Of a DNA stretch of 64,000 nucleotides, positions 7,186-15,984 are shown piece after piece (positions within the stretch are counted from its first letter, which is position 1; each line of letters begins with the position of its first letter). Both the position numbers and the translations under genes were made by a program. Under the pieces are notes generated by a model. That model was given only the letters and a program-made list of their open reading frames with translations. It searched no databases and was not told where the DNA came from. This DNA comes from Arthrobacter sp. PsM3 (GTDB taxonomy: Bacteria; Actinomycetota; Actinomycetes; Actinomycetales; Micrococcaceae): positions 1 through 64,000 of the forward strand of contig NZ_JARUXE010000026.1 of assembly GCF_030433895.1 (NCBI RefSeq), given 5' to 3'.

Positions 7186-9083
7186 TGAGCGAGCGAGTGA
7201 ACGTAGAGAAGAAGTCCCCAGCCCCCGGCAACACGCCCGATGGCACCGAACCCGACGGCGCCCAACCCGGCAACACGCCCGACGGCACCCAACCCGGCGG
7301 CAAGCGTGGCGACAAGTCCGGTGGCAGGCGCGCCGGCGGCGCCAGCCCTGTCGCGGCCGCGAAGGCTGAGGCTGTCCTGCCCACGCTGGGCCCGGTGGGC
7401 ATGCTCCGCTGGGCCTGGACCCAGCTGACCAGCATGCGCACCGCGCTGTTCCTGCTGCTGATGCTGGCGGTGGCCGCGGTGCCCGGGTCGCTCTTCCCGC
7501 AGCGGCCCACCAACCCCTCGGTCGTCACGCAGTACATCAAGGACCACCCGGACTACGGCAAGATCCTCGACTCGCTCCAGCTCTATGATGTGTACTCCTC
7601 GGCGTGGTTCTCCGCCATCTACATCCTGCTGTTCGTCTCCCTGATCGGCTGCGTGGTCCCGCGGGCCATCGCGCACTACAACGCGATGCGGTCCCAGCCG
7701 CCGCGAACCCCCGCCCGGCTGTCCCGGCTGCCCGAATACGGCACGCTGGTCATTCCCGCGGACGCCGGGATCCCGGCGTCGCGCGCCATCACGGATGCCG
7801 CGGCGCTGCTGAAGAAGCGCGGCTACCGCGTCGACGTCCGCGACCGCGACGGCGCCCGGCCGTCGGTGGGTGCGGAACGCGGGTTCCTGCGCGAAGTCGG
7901 CAACCTGGTCTTCCATACCTCACTGATCGGCGTGCTCGTGTCCGTTGCGGTCGGCGGGCTGTTCGGCTACAGCGGGCAGCGGATCCTCGTGGAGGGCGAC
8001 ACTTTCGTGAACACCCTCGTGGGCTACGACCAGTTCACGCCGGGCACCAACTTCCAGAGCAGCCAGCTGCAGCCCTACTCGGTCCAGCTGGACAAATTCC
8101 AGATCACCTTCGACCGGGAGTCCAAGGGCAAGTTCGGCCAGCCCATCGACTTCAAGGCCGACGTGACCACGAAGGAAACCCCGGATGCCCCCGCCAAAAA
8201 AGAGGTGCTGAAGGTCAACGACCCGCTCAGCCTCGGCGGAACCAGCCTGTACCTCACGGGCAACGGCTATGCCCCCGTGGTGACAGTCCGCGACGGCGCC
8301 GGCAACATCGCCATGCAGGGCCCGGTGGTCGCCAAGCTCCAGGGCGACAACTACTACTCCTCCGTGGTCATCAAGGTCCCCGACGCCAAGCCGGAGCAGC
8401 TCGCCTTCGCCGGCTTCTTCCTGCCTACGGCCTTCGTCACCGACAAGGGCGTCTCCTTCAGCGGCGATCCCGAGCTGATCAACCCGCAGCTGACCTTGAA
8501 CTCCTATTACGGTGACCTCGGCCTGAACGACGGGTCCCCGCAGAACGTCTTCGAGCTCGATGTGAAGAAGCTGACCCCGCTCAACGCCCGGAACCTTGAG
8601 ACCAAGGGCATCATCCTGACGCCGGGAACCACCCACACCCTGCCCGACGGCAAGGGGACCATCAGCTTCGACGGCGTGAAGCGGTACGTCGGCGTCGACA
8701 TCCACCACAATCCGGGGCAGCTTTACGCCCTGATCTTCGCGCTCCTGGCGGTGGCCGGCCTGGTCACCTCCCTGTATGTGAACCGGCGCCGGGTCTGGGT
8801 CCGGACCGGGACCCACGCGGACGGGCGCACCATGGTCGAGTACGGGCTCCTGGCCCGCGGCGAAGACCACCGGCTTGCCAGCGAAGCTACCGCGGTCCGC
8901 AAGCTCCTTGCGGGCGCGTGGGATCTTGACGACTCCCAGTCGGCTCCCAGCGGGGGAGTGGATAATGACCGGGCGGATACCACGCTGCCCGGTGCCGGTG
9001 CTGAGCAGGACTCCCCGGACCACCCCGCAGCAGACTTCATCCAGTCAACAGCAGGCTCTTCCGAGTCAAAGAAGGATCAGTAA
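7185..9083 (+). CDS. resB: Cytochrome c biogenesis protein ResB (system II)
   Basis: ResB is half of the system II haem-export and cytochrome c synthetase complex (ResB-CcsB). The 632-residue product begins with about 60 residues rich in Asn/Thr/Pro/Gly. Transmembrane helices follow (TALFLLLMLAVAAVPGSLFPQ, split as TALFLLLMLAV and PGSLFPQ; IYILLFVSLIGCVVPR; LIGVLVSVAVGGLFGYSGQ), then a large external domain and a last helix LYALIFALLAVAGLVTSLYV. The C-terminus is acidic. The start at 7185 (MSERVNVEKK) overlaps the ccdA stop; a longer upstream frame exists but would overlap ccdA. The stop overlaps the next start (TAATG). Confidence 0.92.
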   Translation: MSERVNVEKKSPAPGNTPDGTEPDGAQPGNTPDGTQPGGKRGDKSGGRRAGGASPVAAAKAEAVLPTLGPVGMLRWAWTQLTSMRTALFLLLMLAVAAVPGSLFPQRPTNPSVVTQYIKDHPDYGKILDSLQLYDVYSSAWFSAIYILLFVSLIGCVVPRAIAHYNAMRSQPPRTPARLSRLPEYGTLVIPADAGIPASRAITDAAALLKKRGYRVDVRDRDGARPSVGAERGFLREVGNLVFHTSLIGVLVSVAVGGLFGYSGQRILVEGDTFVNTLVGYDQFTPGTNFQSSQLQPYSVQLDKFQITFDRESKGKFGQPIDFKADVTTKETPDAPAKKEVLKVNDPLSLGGTSLYLTGNGYAPVVTVRDGAGNIAMQGPVVAKLQGDNYYSSVVIKVPDAKPEQLAFAGFFLPTAFVTDKGVSFSGDPELINPQLTLNSYYGDLGLNDGSPQNVFELDVKKLTPLNARNLETKGIILTPGTTHTLPDGKGTISFDGVKRYVGVDIHHNPGQLYALIFALLAVAGLVTSLYVNRRRVWVRTGTHADGRTMVEYGLLARGEDHRLASEATAVRKLLAGAWDLDDSQSAPSGGVDNDRADTTLPGAGAEQDSPDHPAADFIQSTAGSSESKKDQ

Positions 9084-10192
9084 TGTTCCCCATCAACGAA
9101 ACCATGGGCCAGTACAGCGAGTTGTTCATGCTCCTCGCGGCAGGCACCTACACGGTGGCTTTCATCGCCTTCGCCTGGGATCTGGCCAAGAGCAGCAAGA
9201 TGCTGCGCGCGGTGGACCTTCGGGCCGCTGAACTGGCAGCTGCCGAGGCCGGCCGTGTTCCGGTGGGTGCCGGCGTCGGCGCCTCTTCCGCGGCGGTTGA
9301 CCGGGCCGATTCCGATGTGGCCGGGCCAGTTGGCCGGGCCGAGCGCCCGTCCTCTTCCTCGGCGCACGCCGCTGCCGGGAACGCCTCGGGCATCGGAGGG
9401 ACCGCCGACGGCGCCATGCGCTACTCCGCCGAGCGCCGCGCCCCCGCACGGGTGGCCGTCGCCCTGACGGTCCTGGGTGTCGCCATCCACGCCGCCGGCG
9501 TCATCACCCGGGCCATCGGCTCGGGCCGGGTGCCGTGGGGCAACATGTACGAGTTCCTCACCACCGGCGCGTTCGTGGTGGTGGCCGTCTTCCTGGTGGT
9601 CCTGATCAAGCGCGACCTGCGCTTCCTGGGCACCTTCGTGGTGGGCCTGGCGATCATCATGCTCGTGGCCGCCTCGGTGGCTTACTGGACGCCGGTGGGC
9701 CACCTCGTTCCCGCGCTGCAGAGCTACTGGCTGATCATCCACGTCTCGATCGCCGTGATGTCCTCCGCGCTGTTCACCCTGACGTTCGCAATGTCTGCGC
9801 TGCAGCTCGTCCAGTCGCACCGGCAGAAGACCATCGCCGCCGGCGGTACCGACAAGCTGGGCTTCATGCGCCTGGTGCCGTCCGCGCTGAGCCTCGAGAA
9901 CCTCTCCTACCGGATCAACGCCATCGCGTTCGTCGGCTGGACCTTCACGCTGATGTTCGGTGCGATCTGGGCCGAGAAGGCCTGGGGCCGTTTCTGGGGC
10001 TGGGACACCAAGGAAGTCTGGACCTTCGTGATCTGGGTGGTCTACGCAGGCTACCTGCACGCCCGCGCCACCCGGGGCTGGACCGGCACCCGTGCGGCCT
10101 GGCTGTCGATCGTGGGCTACCTTTGCGTGGTCTTCAACTTCACGATCGTGAACCAGTTCTTCAACGGCCTGCACTCCTACTCGGGGCTGTAG
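9083..10192 (+). CDS. ccsB: Cytochrome c biogenesis protein CcsB/ResC (system II)
   Basis: This 369-residue polytopic membrane protein contains the tryptophan-rich haem-handling motif WGRFWGWD at residues 301-308, followed by TKEVWTFVIWVVY. These are diagnostic for the CcsA/CcsB/ResC family that exports and presents haem for cytochrome c ligation together with ResB. External histidines flanking this motif are expected ligands. An Ala/Ser-rich loop (residues about 50-115) after the first helix is longer than in Bacillus ResC. It is the last gene of the operon. A strong hairpin made of two inverted repeat copies lies 30 nt past the stop. Confidence 0.93.
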   Translation: MFPINETMGQYSELFMLLAAGTYTVAFIAFAWDLAKSSKMLRAVDLRAAELAAAEAGRVPVGAGVGASSAAVDRADSDVAGPVGRAERPSSSSAHAAAGNASGIGGTADGAMRYSAERRAPARVAVALTVLGVAIHAAGVITRAIGSGRVPWGNMYEFLTTGAFVVVAVFLVVLIKRDLRFLGTFVVGLAIIMLVAASVAYWTPVGHLVPALQSYWLIIHVSIAVMSSALFTLTFAMSALQLVQSHRQKTIAAGGTDKLGFMRLVPSALSLENLSYRINAIAFVGWTFTLMFGAIWAEKAWGRFWGWDTKEVWTFVIWVVYAGYLHARATRGWTGTRAAWLSIVGYLCVVFNFTIVNQFFNGLHSYSGL

Positions 10193-10211
10193 CCCGCACC
10201 CGTTTTCCGCG

Positions 10212-10578
10212 ATTCGTCACGAATGGCCGCTAAGCCGCCCGGCTTGGCGGCCATTTGCGTCAGTTGGATGGGCGCGGGTTCGGCTTAGCGGCCATTTGCG
10301 TCAGATGGGCAGCGGGGCCGGGGGACCTGCGTCCGGAATCCAAGGTCGGTTCGGCCCGGGGATGCTTTCCATGGCTGCGCTGGCCCACAGACTCCATCAA
10401 TTTGCCACGAACGGCCGCTATGCCGTCCCGGTCAACGCCCATTCGCCACAAGTGGCCGCTAAGACGCCCGACTTAGCGGCCATTCGCGTCAGATGGGTGA
10501 CCGGGTGCCTGGGATAGCGGCCATTCCCGTCAGATGGGTGAACCTGCGCCGGCCTAGCGGCCATTCCCGTCAGATGGG
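10212..10578. repeat. Cluster of eight short dispersed repeats (GGCCGCTA family)
   Basis: Three copies read forward (10212-10234, 10401-10422, 10441-10463) as variants of CACGAATGGCCGCTAAG. Five read as the reverse complement (about 10243, 10283, 10472, 10513, 10553) as TAGCGGCCATTCGCGTCAG variants, usually followed by ATGGG. The first inverted pair forms a stem of about 16 bp (10222-10257) that may stop ccsB transcription. Related copies occur at 22.1, 50.9 and 59.9 kb. This 361-bp stretch between ccsB and the DUF559 gene contains no gene I can support. Confidence 0.85.
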
Positions 10579-11531
10579 TGGGCGCGTGCCCTGCGCGGTG
10601 GGCTCGAACCCGGTGCAGGGGTCCAGCCGCGCTCCGTCAGCGCACTCCGCACCCTGGTCACGGCAGTCGGTTCCAGGCCGGGGGCGGCCGAGTCCAGGTC
10701 CCGCTGCGTCAATACGACAACGCGCCACCCGGCATCCCGGGCACTCTCGTCCCTGAAGATGTCGCTGCGACGCTGCGCCGGATCCGCGTGGTGCGCGCCG
10801 TCGTACTGGATCGCGATCCTTTCCCGCTCATAGGACAAGTCCGGGTCCTGGATCCAGCATCCGTTCTCGTCGAAGATCGGGACGTTGACTCCGGGCTCCG
10901 GCAGACCGTGGCGAACCAGCAGCAGCCGGAGCTCGGTCTCTTTGGGGGAGTCCGTGTTGGCGCGCATCAGAGCCCGGGCACGCATGGCGCGCCGGTAGCC
11001 CTTCCTTCCTCTTTTTCCGGCGAGGAAGGCGTCCAGCGCATCGACCGTTGCCAGCGGATTCCTTCGTCGCAGCAGGAAGTCGCCGGCCATCACCAAATCA
11101 TCCGGGGTTAGTATCCCGGCGAGGTCGAACCACGTCCGCAGTGGGGAGGTGCAGCTCACCCAGACGCCGGTTACGATCTCGTCCGGTTCGAGAGACTGCT
11201 GATGGCCCACGACATACTTGTGCCGCACAGCCCGTTTGCCAGGACCACCCGTCAGGTGGATGGCAGCCAGGTTGTCCAATGCAAGCGGCAGTGGAAAGCC
11301 CCACAGCATTGCTGCAGACAGATGGCTCACGACGCCTCCCGTCACAGCGGCCAAGGCGCGCAGCCGTTCCAGCATAGGGTCCTGCGTGGTGACCGCTGTG
11401 CGCACTCCGTGGCAGGGGTTGATGAGGTCCTGTGCCCGGATACGACGCCGGCTCAGCCCGGCAGCGCGGGCCTGGGCCACGGTGAAAGGCCGGGTTCGAA
11501 GCTGCAGGGGGAGGTCGTTGGCAGGTCGCAT
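10554..11531 (-). CDS. DUF559 / AbiEi-like protein with Vsr-type nuclease fold
   Basis: This is a 325-residue protein. The N-terminal third (PFTVAQARAAGLSRRRIRAQ then PCHGVRTA) resembles the AbiEi winged-helix antitoxin domain. The C-terminal part (PDLSYERERIAIQYDG, then HH, R..D and GWRVVVLTQRDL) matches the DUF559 branch of the Vsr/PD-(D/E)XK nuclease fold. Such proteins are numerous in Arthrobacter genomes and usually lack an adjacent AbiEii toxin, as here. Its last nine residues (AHPSDGNGR) and stop codon are encoded by a copy of the dispersed repeat, so the original C-terminus may have been replaced. Enzymatic activity is unproven. Confidence 0.75.
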   Translation of the reverse strand: MRPANDLPLQLRTRPFTVAQARAAGLSRRRIRAQDLINPCHGVRTAVTTQDPMLERLRALAAVTGGVVSHLSAAMLWGFPLPLALDNLAAIHLTGGPGKRAVRHKYVVGHQQSLEPDEIVTGVWVSCTSPLRTWFDLAGILTPDDLVMAGDFLLRRRNPLATVDALDAFLAGKRGRKGYRRAMRARALMRANTDSPKETELRLLLVRHGLPEPGVNVPIFDENGCWIQDPDLSYERERIAIQYDGAHHADPAQRRSDIFRDESARDAGWRVVVLTQRDLDSAAPGLEPTAVTRVRSALTERGWTPAPGSSPPRRARAHPSDGNGR

Positions 11532-11590
11532 ACAAGCATTCTGCGTCCGTCAGGAGCGGGCTCCGAGGTTATCCACAGAGTGGAGGAGAT

Positions 11591-11896
11591 GTGCCAATAG
11601 GCAAGCAGGCATCAGTAGAACAGGCAATCTTGCTCTGGTCCATGCAGGATTGGCTCATGCCGCGCAAAGAAGTCTTCACCTTTTCACTCGAAGTTGAACT
11701 CGATGATGTCGGGGCGACTCGGCGGTTCAATCAGCAATGGGAAGACCAGAGCGGTGCCGCCGACGGCCCTGAGGTCTCCAGGTCGGATGAGCGGGAACTG
11801 GCTTCGAGGGCATCCGCAAGACTGGTAGCCCAGGCGTTTACGTCCCAACGGGGGGAAACCGGCCTCAGCCTTCGCTCGTTGCGAGTCATGGACTAG
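11591..11896 (+). CDS. Small hypothetical protein
   Basis: A 101-residue frame is preceded by GGAGG four bases before a GTG start, with later internal ATGs (11642, 11657) as alternatives. The middle part FTFSLEVELDDVGATRRFNQQWEDQ is mixed-charge (first FTFSLEVELDDV, then RRFNQQWEDQ), with no membrane segment and no motif I recognise. It is divergent from the DUF559 gene with a short gap. The ribosome site and codon use make it a reasonable gene, but no function can be given. Confidence 0.4.
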   Translation: MPIGKQASVEQAILLWSMQDWLMPRKEVFTFSLEVELDDVGATRRFNQQWEDQSGAADGPEVSRSDERELASRASARLVAQAFTSQRGETGLSLRSLRVMD

Positions 11897-11957
11897 TACG
11901 CCGGGAGAGCCCGGGAAAGGAAGCCGGGAAAGGAATCAGGGAGGGCCCGGAGCAGGG

Positions 11958-12389
11958 CTACTTGACCTCGTCGGTGCCCTGCGTGTCGCCGCTGCCGCGG
12001 GCTTCGCCGGACTCGGAGCCGTGGGTGGTGTCCGAGGTGCCCTTGCCGCCGTCGACCTTGCGCTCCTTGGCGTCCAGTTCGGCCTTGAGCTTCTTGAGCC
12101 GGTCGGCTTCAGCCTGGTTGCGGCGGCGGATTTCGAGGTTGCGCAGGAAGTCCGGGTCGTCGTCGGGCGCGAGGGTATGGCTGTAGCTGGTGCGCGCGGG
12201 GGCGGTGTCGCGCGGCCGGCCGATGAGGAACCAAAGGACGGCGCCGATCACGGGAAGGACGATCTGCACGACAATCCAGGCAGGCTTCGAAATTCCCTTG
12301 GTTTGGCGCGAATCGGTGCGGATCACGTCGATGAGTCCGTAGACGAAGACAACGAGTACTGCGACGGCAACCACTACACGGAGAAGCAT
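11958..12389 (-). CDS. PLDc_N domain membrane protein
   Basis: The 143-residue product has two N-terminal transmembrane helices. The second is followed by IGAVLWFLIGRP, the signature of the phospholipase D N-terminal (PLDc_N) module found on cardiolipin synthases and as a stand-alone membrane domain. The C-terminal half is a charged coiled-coil-like stretch (QAEADRLKKLKAELDAKERK) ending in a Gly/Ser/Thr-rich tail. There is no catalytic HKD motif, so it is not a phospholipase. The function is unknown; the gene commonly sits near menaquinone genes in related bacteria. Confidence 0.8.
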   Translation of the reverse strand: MLLRVVVAVAVLVVFVYGLIDVIRTDSRQTKGISKPAWIVVQIVLPVIGAVLWFLIGRPRDTAPARTSYSHTLAPDDDPDFLRNLEIRRRNQAEADRLKKLKAELDAKERKVDGGKGTSDTTHGSESGEARGSGDTQGTDEVK

Positions 12390-12495
12390 GATTTCAGTTT
12401 AGCCGTCGGGGGACTTCCCGGCGCCTCCTGTCGTGCCGGAGCGCACAATGCAGCCCCGGTGGAGAGGGCCCGCTGCCGGCGGCTAAACTTGGGGT

Positions 12496-12804
12496 GTGGC
12501 TTTCCTGAAATACTCCCTGATCCGGCTGGCGCTCTTCGCGCCTTTGTTCGCGCTGTTCGTCTACCTCCAGCTCGGCTGGCTGCTGGCCGTCCTCTGCGCA
12601 GGAATGATGGCGTTCGCGATCAGCTTCATCTTCTTCCAGAAGCAGCGCGACGCCGCTGCCGCGTCGCTCCAGCGTCAGTTCTCGGGCAAGGGCAAGCCTT
12701 TGCGCAGTGCCGGGGAAGTGGAAGACGCCGACGTCGAAGACCGCCTCGTCGACGCGAACCCGGACATCACCGTCCACACGGACGCACGCCCGAAGGACTC
12801 CTAG
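12496..12804 (+). CDS. DUF4229 domain membrane protein
   Basis: This 102-residue protein (GTG start) has two adjacent transmembrane helices (LIRLALFAPLFALFVYLQL and LAVLCAGMMAFAISFIFF) followed by a charged cytoplasmic tail with many Asp, Glu and Lys residues. The pattern and the place next to menA are typical of DUF4229 proteins of actinobacteria. It is convergent with menA on the minus strand. The role is unknown; a structural or accessory part in menaquinone-dependent respiration is only a guess from location. Confidence 0.8.
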   Translation: MAFLKYSLIRLALFAPLFALFVYLQLGWLLAVLCAGMMAFAISFIFFQKQRDAAAASLQRQFSGKGKPLRSAGEVEDADVEDRLVDANPDITVHTDARPKDS

Positions 12805-12913
12805 CTCCTCACTGGGTTGTGGAACCGCGGACGCCTGGCTCCCGCACTTCCTGGAACCCGTGTGCCGCCAGCGTCGTCAACAGCCGCACAAACCCCAGCC
12901 GCCCGCGGTGCCC

Positions 12914-13795
12914 CTAGAACCCGTGGCTCAGGATCAGGCCCAGTGAAAAGAGCACCGCGTAGCCGAGGTTGATCAGCCCGGTCTGCTTGAGTACCGGAAT
13001 CAGGCTCTTGCGCCGCCGGCCGGCGATCATCAGCCAGGACGGCATCAGGCTGGCCGGGATCAGCAGCAGCACGATCAGCATCCACGGCCGGGAAGGCGCC
13101 AGAACTATCGGCAGCAGGATCGCGACCGCCAGCATCAGCACGTAGCTTTCCCGGGCATGCTTGTCGCCGAGCCGGACGGCCAGGGTCTTCTTCCCGGCCT
13201 TCCGGTCGGTGGGGATGTCGCGGACGTTGTTGGCCATGAGCAGTGCGCAGGCGATCAGGCCGGTGCCGATCGCGCCGATGATGGCGGCGAGGCTTATCTG
13301 CCCCGCCTGCGTGTAGGTGGTGCCGAGGGTGGCCACAAGCCCGAAGAACACGAAGACGAACAGATCGCCCAGGCCGAGGTACCCGTACGGATTCTTCCCG
13401 CCCGTGTAGCCCCACGCCGCGAGGACGCAGCCCAGGCCCACCAGGATCAGCCACCACGTCTGCGAGAGGATGACCAGGGCCAGGCCGAACACCATGGCCA
13501 GCCCGAACGCGGCGAACGCGGCGTACTTGACGTGGTCGGGCTTCGCAGCGCCGGAGCCGACCAGCCGGAGCGGTCCCACCCGGTCCTCATCGGTACCCCG
13601 GATGCCGTCCGAGTAGTCGTTGGCGTAGTTCACGCCGATCTGCAGCAGCAGGGCCACCAGTGCGGCCAGGACGGCGTTGAGCGGAATGAACGAGTCCATC
13701 TCGTACGCGGCCGCCGTACCGATCAGGACAGGCGCGATCGCGGCCGGCAGGGTGCGCAGTCGGGCGCCTTGGATCCATTGAGCGGCTGTAGCCAC
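12914..13795 (-). CDS. menA: 1,4-dihydroxy-2-naphthoate polyprenyltransferase MenA
   Basis: MenA attaches the polyprenyl chain to 1,4-dihydroxy-2-naphthoate with loss of CO2, forming demethylmenaquinone in the membrane. The 293-residue protein has about eight or nine transmembrane helices. It has the two aspartate-rich prenyl-diphosphate motifs of the UbiA superfamily: NYANDYSDG (residues 56-64) and NNVRDIPTDRKAGKKT in the second half. It is probably transcribed downstream of menE and menB on the minus strand, with a 49-bp gap to menE. Confidence 0.93.
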   Translation of the reverse strand: MATAAQWIQGARLRTLPAAIAPVLIGTAAAYEMDSFIPLNAVLAALVALLLQIGVNYANDYSDGIRGTDEDRVGPLRLVGSGAAKPDHVKYAAFAAFGLAMVFGLALVILSQTWWLILVGLGCVLAAWGYTGGKNPYGYLGLGDLFVFVFFGLVATLGTTYTQAGQISLAAIIGAIGTGLIACALLMANNVRDIPTDRKAGKKTLAVRLGDKHARESYVLMLAVAILLPIVLAPSRPWMLIVLLLIPASLMPSWLMIAGRRRKSLIPVLKQTGLINLGYAVLFSLGLILSHGF

Positions 13796-13844
13796 GTGTC
13801 AGTACCTCGTGTTGGTTTGGCGAATCCGGGAGTGCCCGGCTGAT

Positions 13845-14999
13845 CTATTTTCCCTGATGCAGCTCTGTGAGCCGAACCGTCATGCTCAGGCGGTCCGGTT
13901 TGCCGTTCGGCAGCATCAGCAGTTCACCGGCGGCGAGCACGGTCTTCGGGGCCAGCGCGCCCAGTGCCGGCGCCCAGGGGGCTCCCGCGGTGAAGCCCTC
14001 GAGGCCCTGCGGGGAGCTGTCCGCCACCGCCACATACGCGGCGATCGCCTGGCCCCACTCGGCGGAGGGGACGCCGGCGACAAAGGCGGCCCGCACGCCG
14101 TCGAGCTTCTCCAGCTCCGCCTGCACATGCGCGGCGGAGACCTTCACGCCGCCGCTGATGACGACGTCGTCGGCCCGGCCCAGGACGGTCAGCTTCCCGG
14201 TGGCGTCGATGGAGCCGAGGTCGCTGGTGCGGTACCAGCGGATGCCGTCCTCTTCGAAGAAGGCGTCGGCGGTGAGCCCGGGGTCGCCGAGGTAGCCGGC
14301 CGCGAGGGTGGCGCCGCCCAGCAGGATACGACCGTCGCCCTCCACCCGGGCCAGCACGTCCTCGATCGGGAAGCCGTCATAGACGCAGCCGCCGCAGGTT
14401 TCCGCGGAGCCGTAGGTGGTGACCACGCGTGCGCCGGCGTCGCGGGCGGCGGCCAGCAGTTCGGGCGAGGCGGGGCCGCCGCCGAGCAGGATGCCGTTGA
14501 AGCGGCGCAGCACCGCCAGGGTGTCGGCCGACGGCGCGTCCAGCAGCCGCTGCAGCTGGGTGGGCACGAGCGAGGTGAAGCGGATCTTGTCCGTGAGCTC
14601 CAGGGCGGCGGCGGTGAACGCCTCCGGGGTGAAGCCGCCGGAGAGGTCCATGACCCACGGCCTGGTCCCGGCGAAGAGCGAGCGGACCAGCACCTGGACC
14701 CCGGCCACATACTGCACGGGCAGGGCCAGCAGCCACTGGCCCTCGCCCTTGAGTGCGAAGGCGGTCGCCACGGAGGACGCCGCCAGCGCATCCACGGTGA
14801 GGACCGTCGCCTTGGGCGTGCCGGTGGAACCGGAGGTCCGCACCACGACGGCGGCGTCCTCATAGCCGGGCGTTTCGACCAGCTCCACGACCGTGGATCC
14901 GTCCGGCCCGGCGGAGAGTTCGACGGCGGGGCCCTCGCCGCCGAGGGCAGCGGCCAGCGCCTTCAGCGCGGGCTCGATGTTCACAGCTCCGGAAGTCAC
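13845..14999 (-). CDS. menE: o-Succinylbenzoate-CoA ligase MenE
   Basis: MenE activates o-succinylbenzoate to its CoA thioester with ATP, the step before ring closure by MenB. At 384 residues it is a short ANL-superfamily adenylating enzyme. It has the P-loop VVRTSGSTGTPKATVLT, a TYGSAETCGGC region as A5, YRTSDLG as A7, and LGRADDVVISGGVKVS as the hinge and A8. The terminal A10 lysine is present in LPNGKPDRL. The GTG at 14999 is used; a second GTG at 14984 (MNIEP) is possible. It lies 10 bp downstream of menB, so they should be co-transcribed. Confidence 0.9.
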   Translation of the reverse strand: MTSGAVNIEPALKALAAALGGEGPAVELSAGPDGSTVVELVETPGYEDAAVVVRTSGSTGTPKATVLTVDALAASSVATAFALKGEGQWLLALPVQYVAGVQVLVRSLFAGTRPWVMDLSGGFTPEAFTAAALELTDKIRFTSLVPTQLQRLLDAPSADTLAVLRRFNGILLGGGPASPELLAAARDAGARVVTTYGSAETCGGCVYDGFPIEDVLARVEGDGRILLGGATLAAGYLGDPGLTADAFFEEDGIRWYRTSDLGSIDATGKLTVLGRADDVVISGGVKVSAAHVQAELEKLDGVRAAFVAGVPSAEWGQAIAAYVAVADSSPQGLEGFTAGAPWAPALGALAPKTVLAAGELLMLPNGKPDRLSMTVRLTELHQGK

Positions 15000-15009
15000 G
15001 AGGGCCGCC

Positions 15010-15963
15010 TTAGAAGTAGTACGGGAACTTGGACCAGTCCGGATCGCGCTTCTCCAAGAAGGCTTCCTTGCCTTCCACCGCCTCGTCCGTCATGTAGGCC
15101 AGCCGGGTGGCTTCGCCGGCGAAGACCTGCTGGCCGGCGAGGCCGTCGTCGGCCAGGTTGAAGGCGAATTTGAGCATCCGGATGGCCTGCGGGGACTGCC
15201 GGGCGATGTCCGCGGCGTACTCCAGTGCGACGTCCTCGAGCCGTTCGTGGTCCACGGCCTCGTTCACGGCGCCCAGCCGGACCATGTCCTCGGCGGAGTA
15301 TTCGCGGGCCAGGAAGAAGATCTCCCGCGCGGCCTTCTGGCCGATCTGGCGGGCCAGCAGCGCGGAGCCGTAGCCGGCGTCGAAACTGCCCACCGTGGCG
15401 TCGGTCTGCTTGAACTTGCCGTGCTCGCGGGAGGCGATGGTCAGGTCGGCGACGACGTGCAGCGAGTGCCCGCCGCCGGCTGCCCAGCCGTTCACGACGG
15501 CTATGACCACCTTGGGCATGGTCCGCATGAGCCGCTGGACCTCGAGGATGTGCAGCCGGCCGGCGCGGGCCGGGTCGATGGTCTCCTTGGTCTCGCCCTC
15601 CGCATAGCGGTAGCCGTCGCGGCCGCGGATCCGCTGGTCGCCGCCGGAGCAGAACGAGTGGCCGCCGTCCTTGGGGGAGGGGCCGTTGCCGGTGAGCAGC
15701 ACGGTGGCCACGTCCGGGGTCATCCGGGCGTGGTCCATGGCGCGGTAGAGTTCGTCCACGGTGCCGGGGCGGAAGGCGTTGCGCACCTCGGGCCGGTCGA
15801 AGGCGATGCGGACCGTGGGCAGGTCGCGGAGCACGGTGCCGTCCGCGGAACGCTCCACCTGCCGGTGGTAGGTCATGTCCTGGAAATCGTCGAAGCCGGT
15901 CACAGTGCGCCAGCGGGTGGGGTCAAAAACGTCGGACACCTTGGCGGGGATTTCGTTGCTCAC
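15010..15963 (-). CDS. menB: 1,4-dihydroxy-2-naphthoyl-CoA synthase MenB
   Basis: MenB is a crotonase-fold enzyme that closes the second ring of the naphthoquinone from o-succinylbenzoyl-CoA. The 317-residue protein shows the MenB-specific SGGDQRIRG segment, the oxyanion-hole NGWAAGGGHSLHVVADLT and the active-site DATVGSFDAGYGS loop. The C-terminus ends WSKFPYYF as in other actinobacterial MenB. It heads the minus-strand menB-menE-menA set. MenD, MenF and MenC are not in the window. Confidence 0.94.
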   Translation of the reverse strand: MSNEIPAKVSDVFDPTRWRTVTGFDDFQDMTYHRQVERSADGTVLRDLPTVRIAFDRPEVRNAFRPGTVDELYRAMDHARMTPDVATVLLTGNGPSPKDGGHSFCSGGDQRIRGRDGYRYAEGETKETIDPARAGRLHILEVQRLMRTMPKVVIAVVNGWAAGGGHSLHVVADLTIASREHGKFKQTDATVGSFDAGYGSALLARQIGQKAAREIFFLAREYSAEDMVRLGAVNEAVDHERLEDVALEYAADIARQSPQAIRMLKFAFNLADDGLAGQQVFAGEATRLAYMTDEAVEGKEAFLEKRDPDWSKFPYYF

Positions 15964-15984
15964 AGTCCGAGTCTAGTAATCGCC

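Noticed and set aside
10212..10578. Repeat cluster considered as a CRISPR array or a replication origin
   Set aside because: Units occur in both orientations at irregular spacing with no spacers of constant length; there are no DnaA boxes or origin genes nearby.
10554..11896. DUF559/AbiEi-like gene with the small divergent ORF as a toxin-antitoxin pair
   Set aside because: The small protein does not resemble an AbiEii nucleotidyltransferase, and the genes are divergent rather than overlapping, so no pair is claimed.
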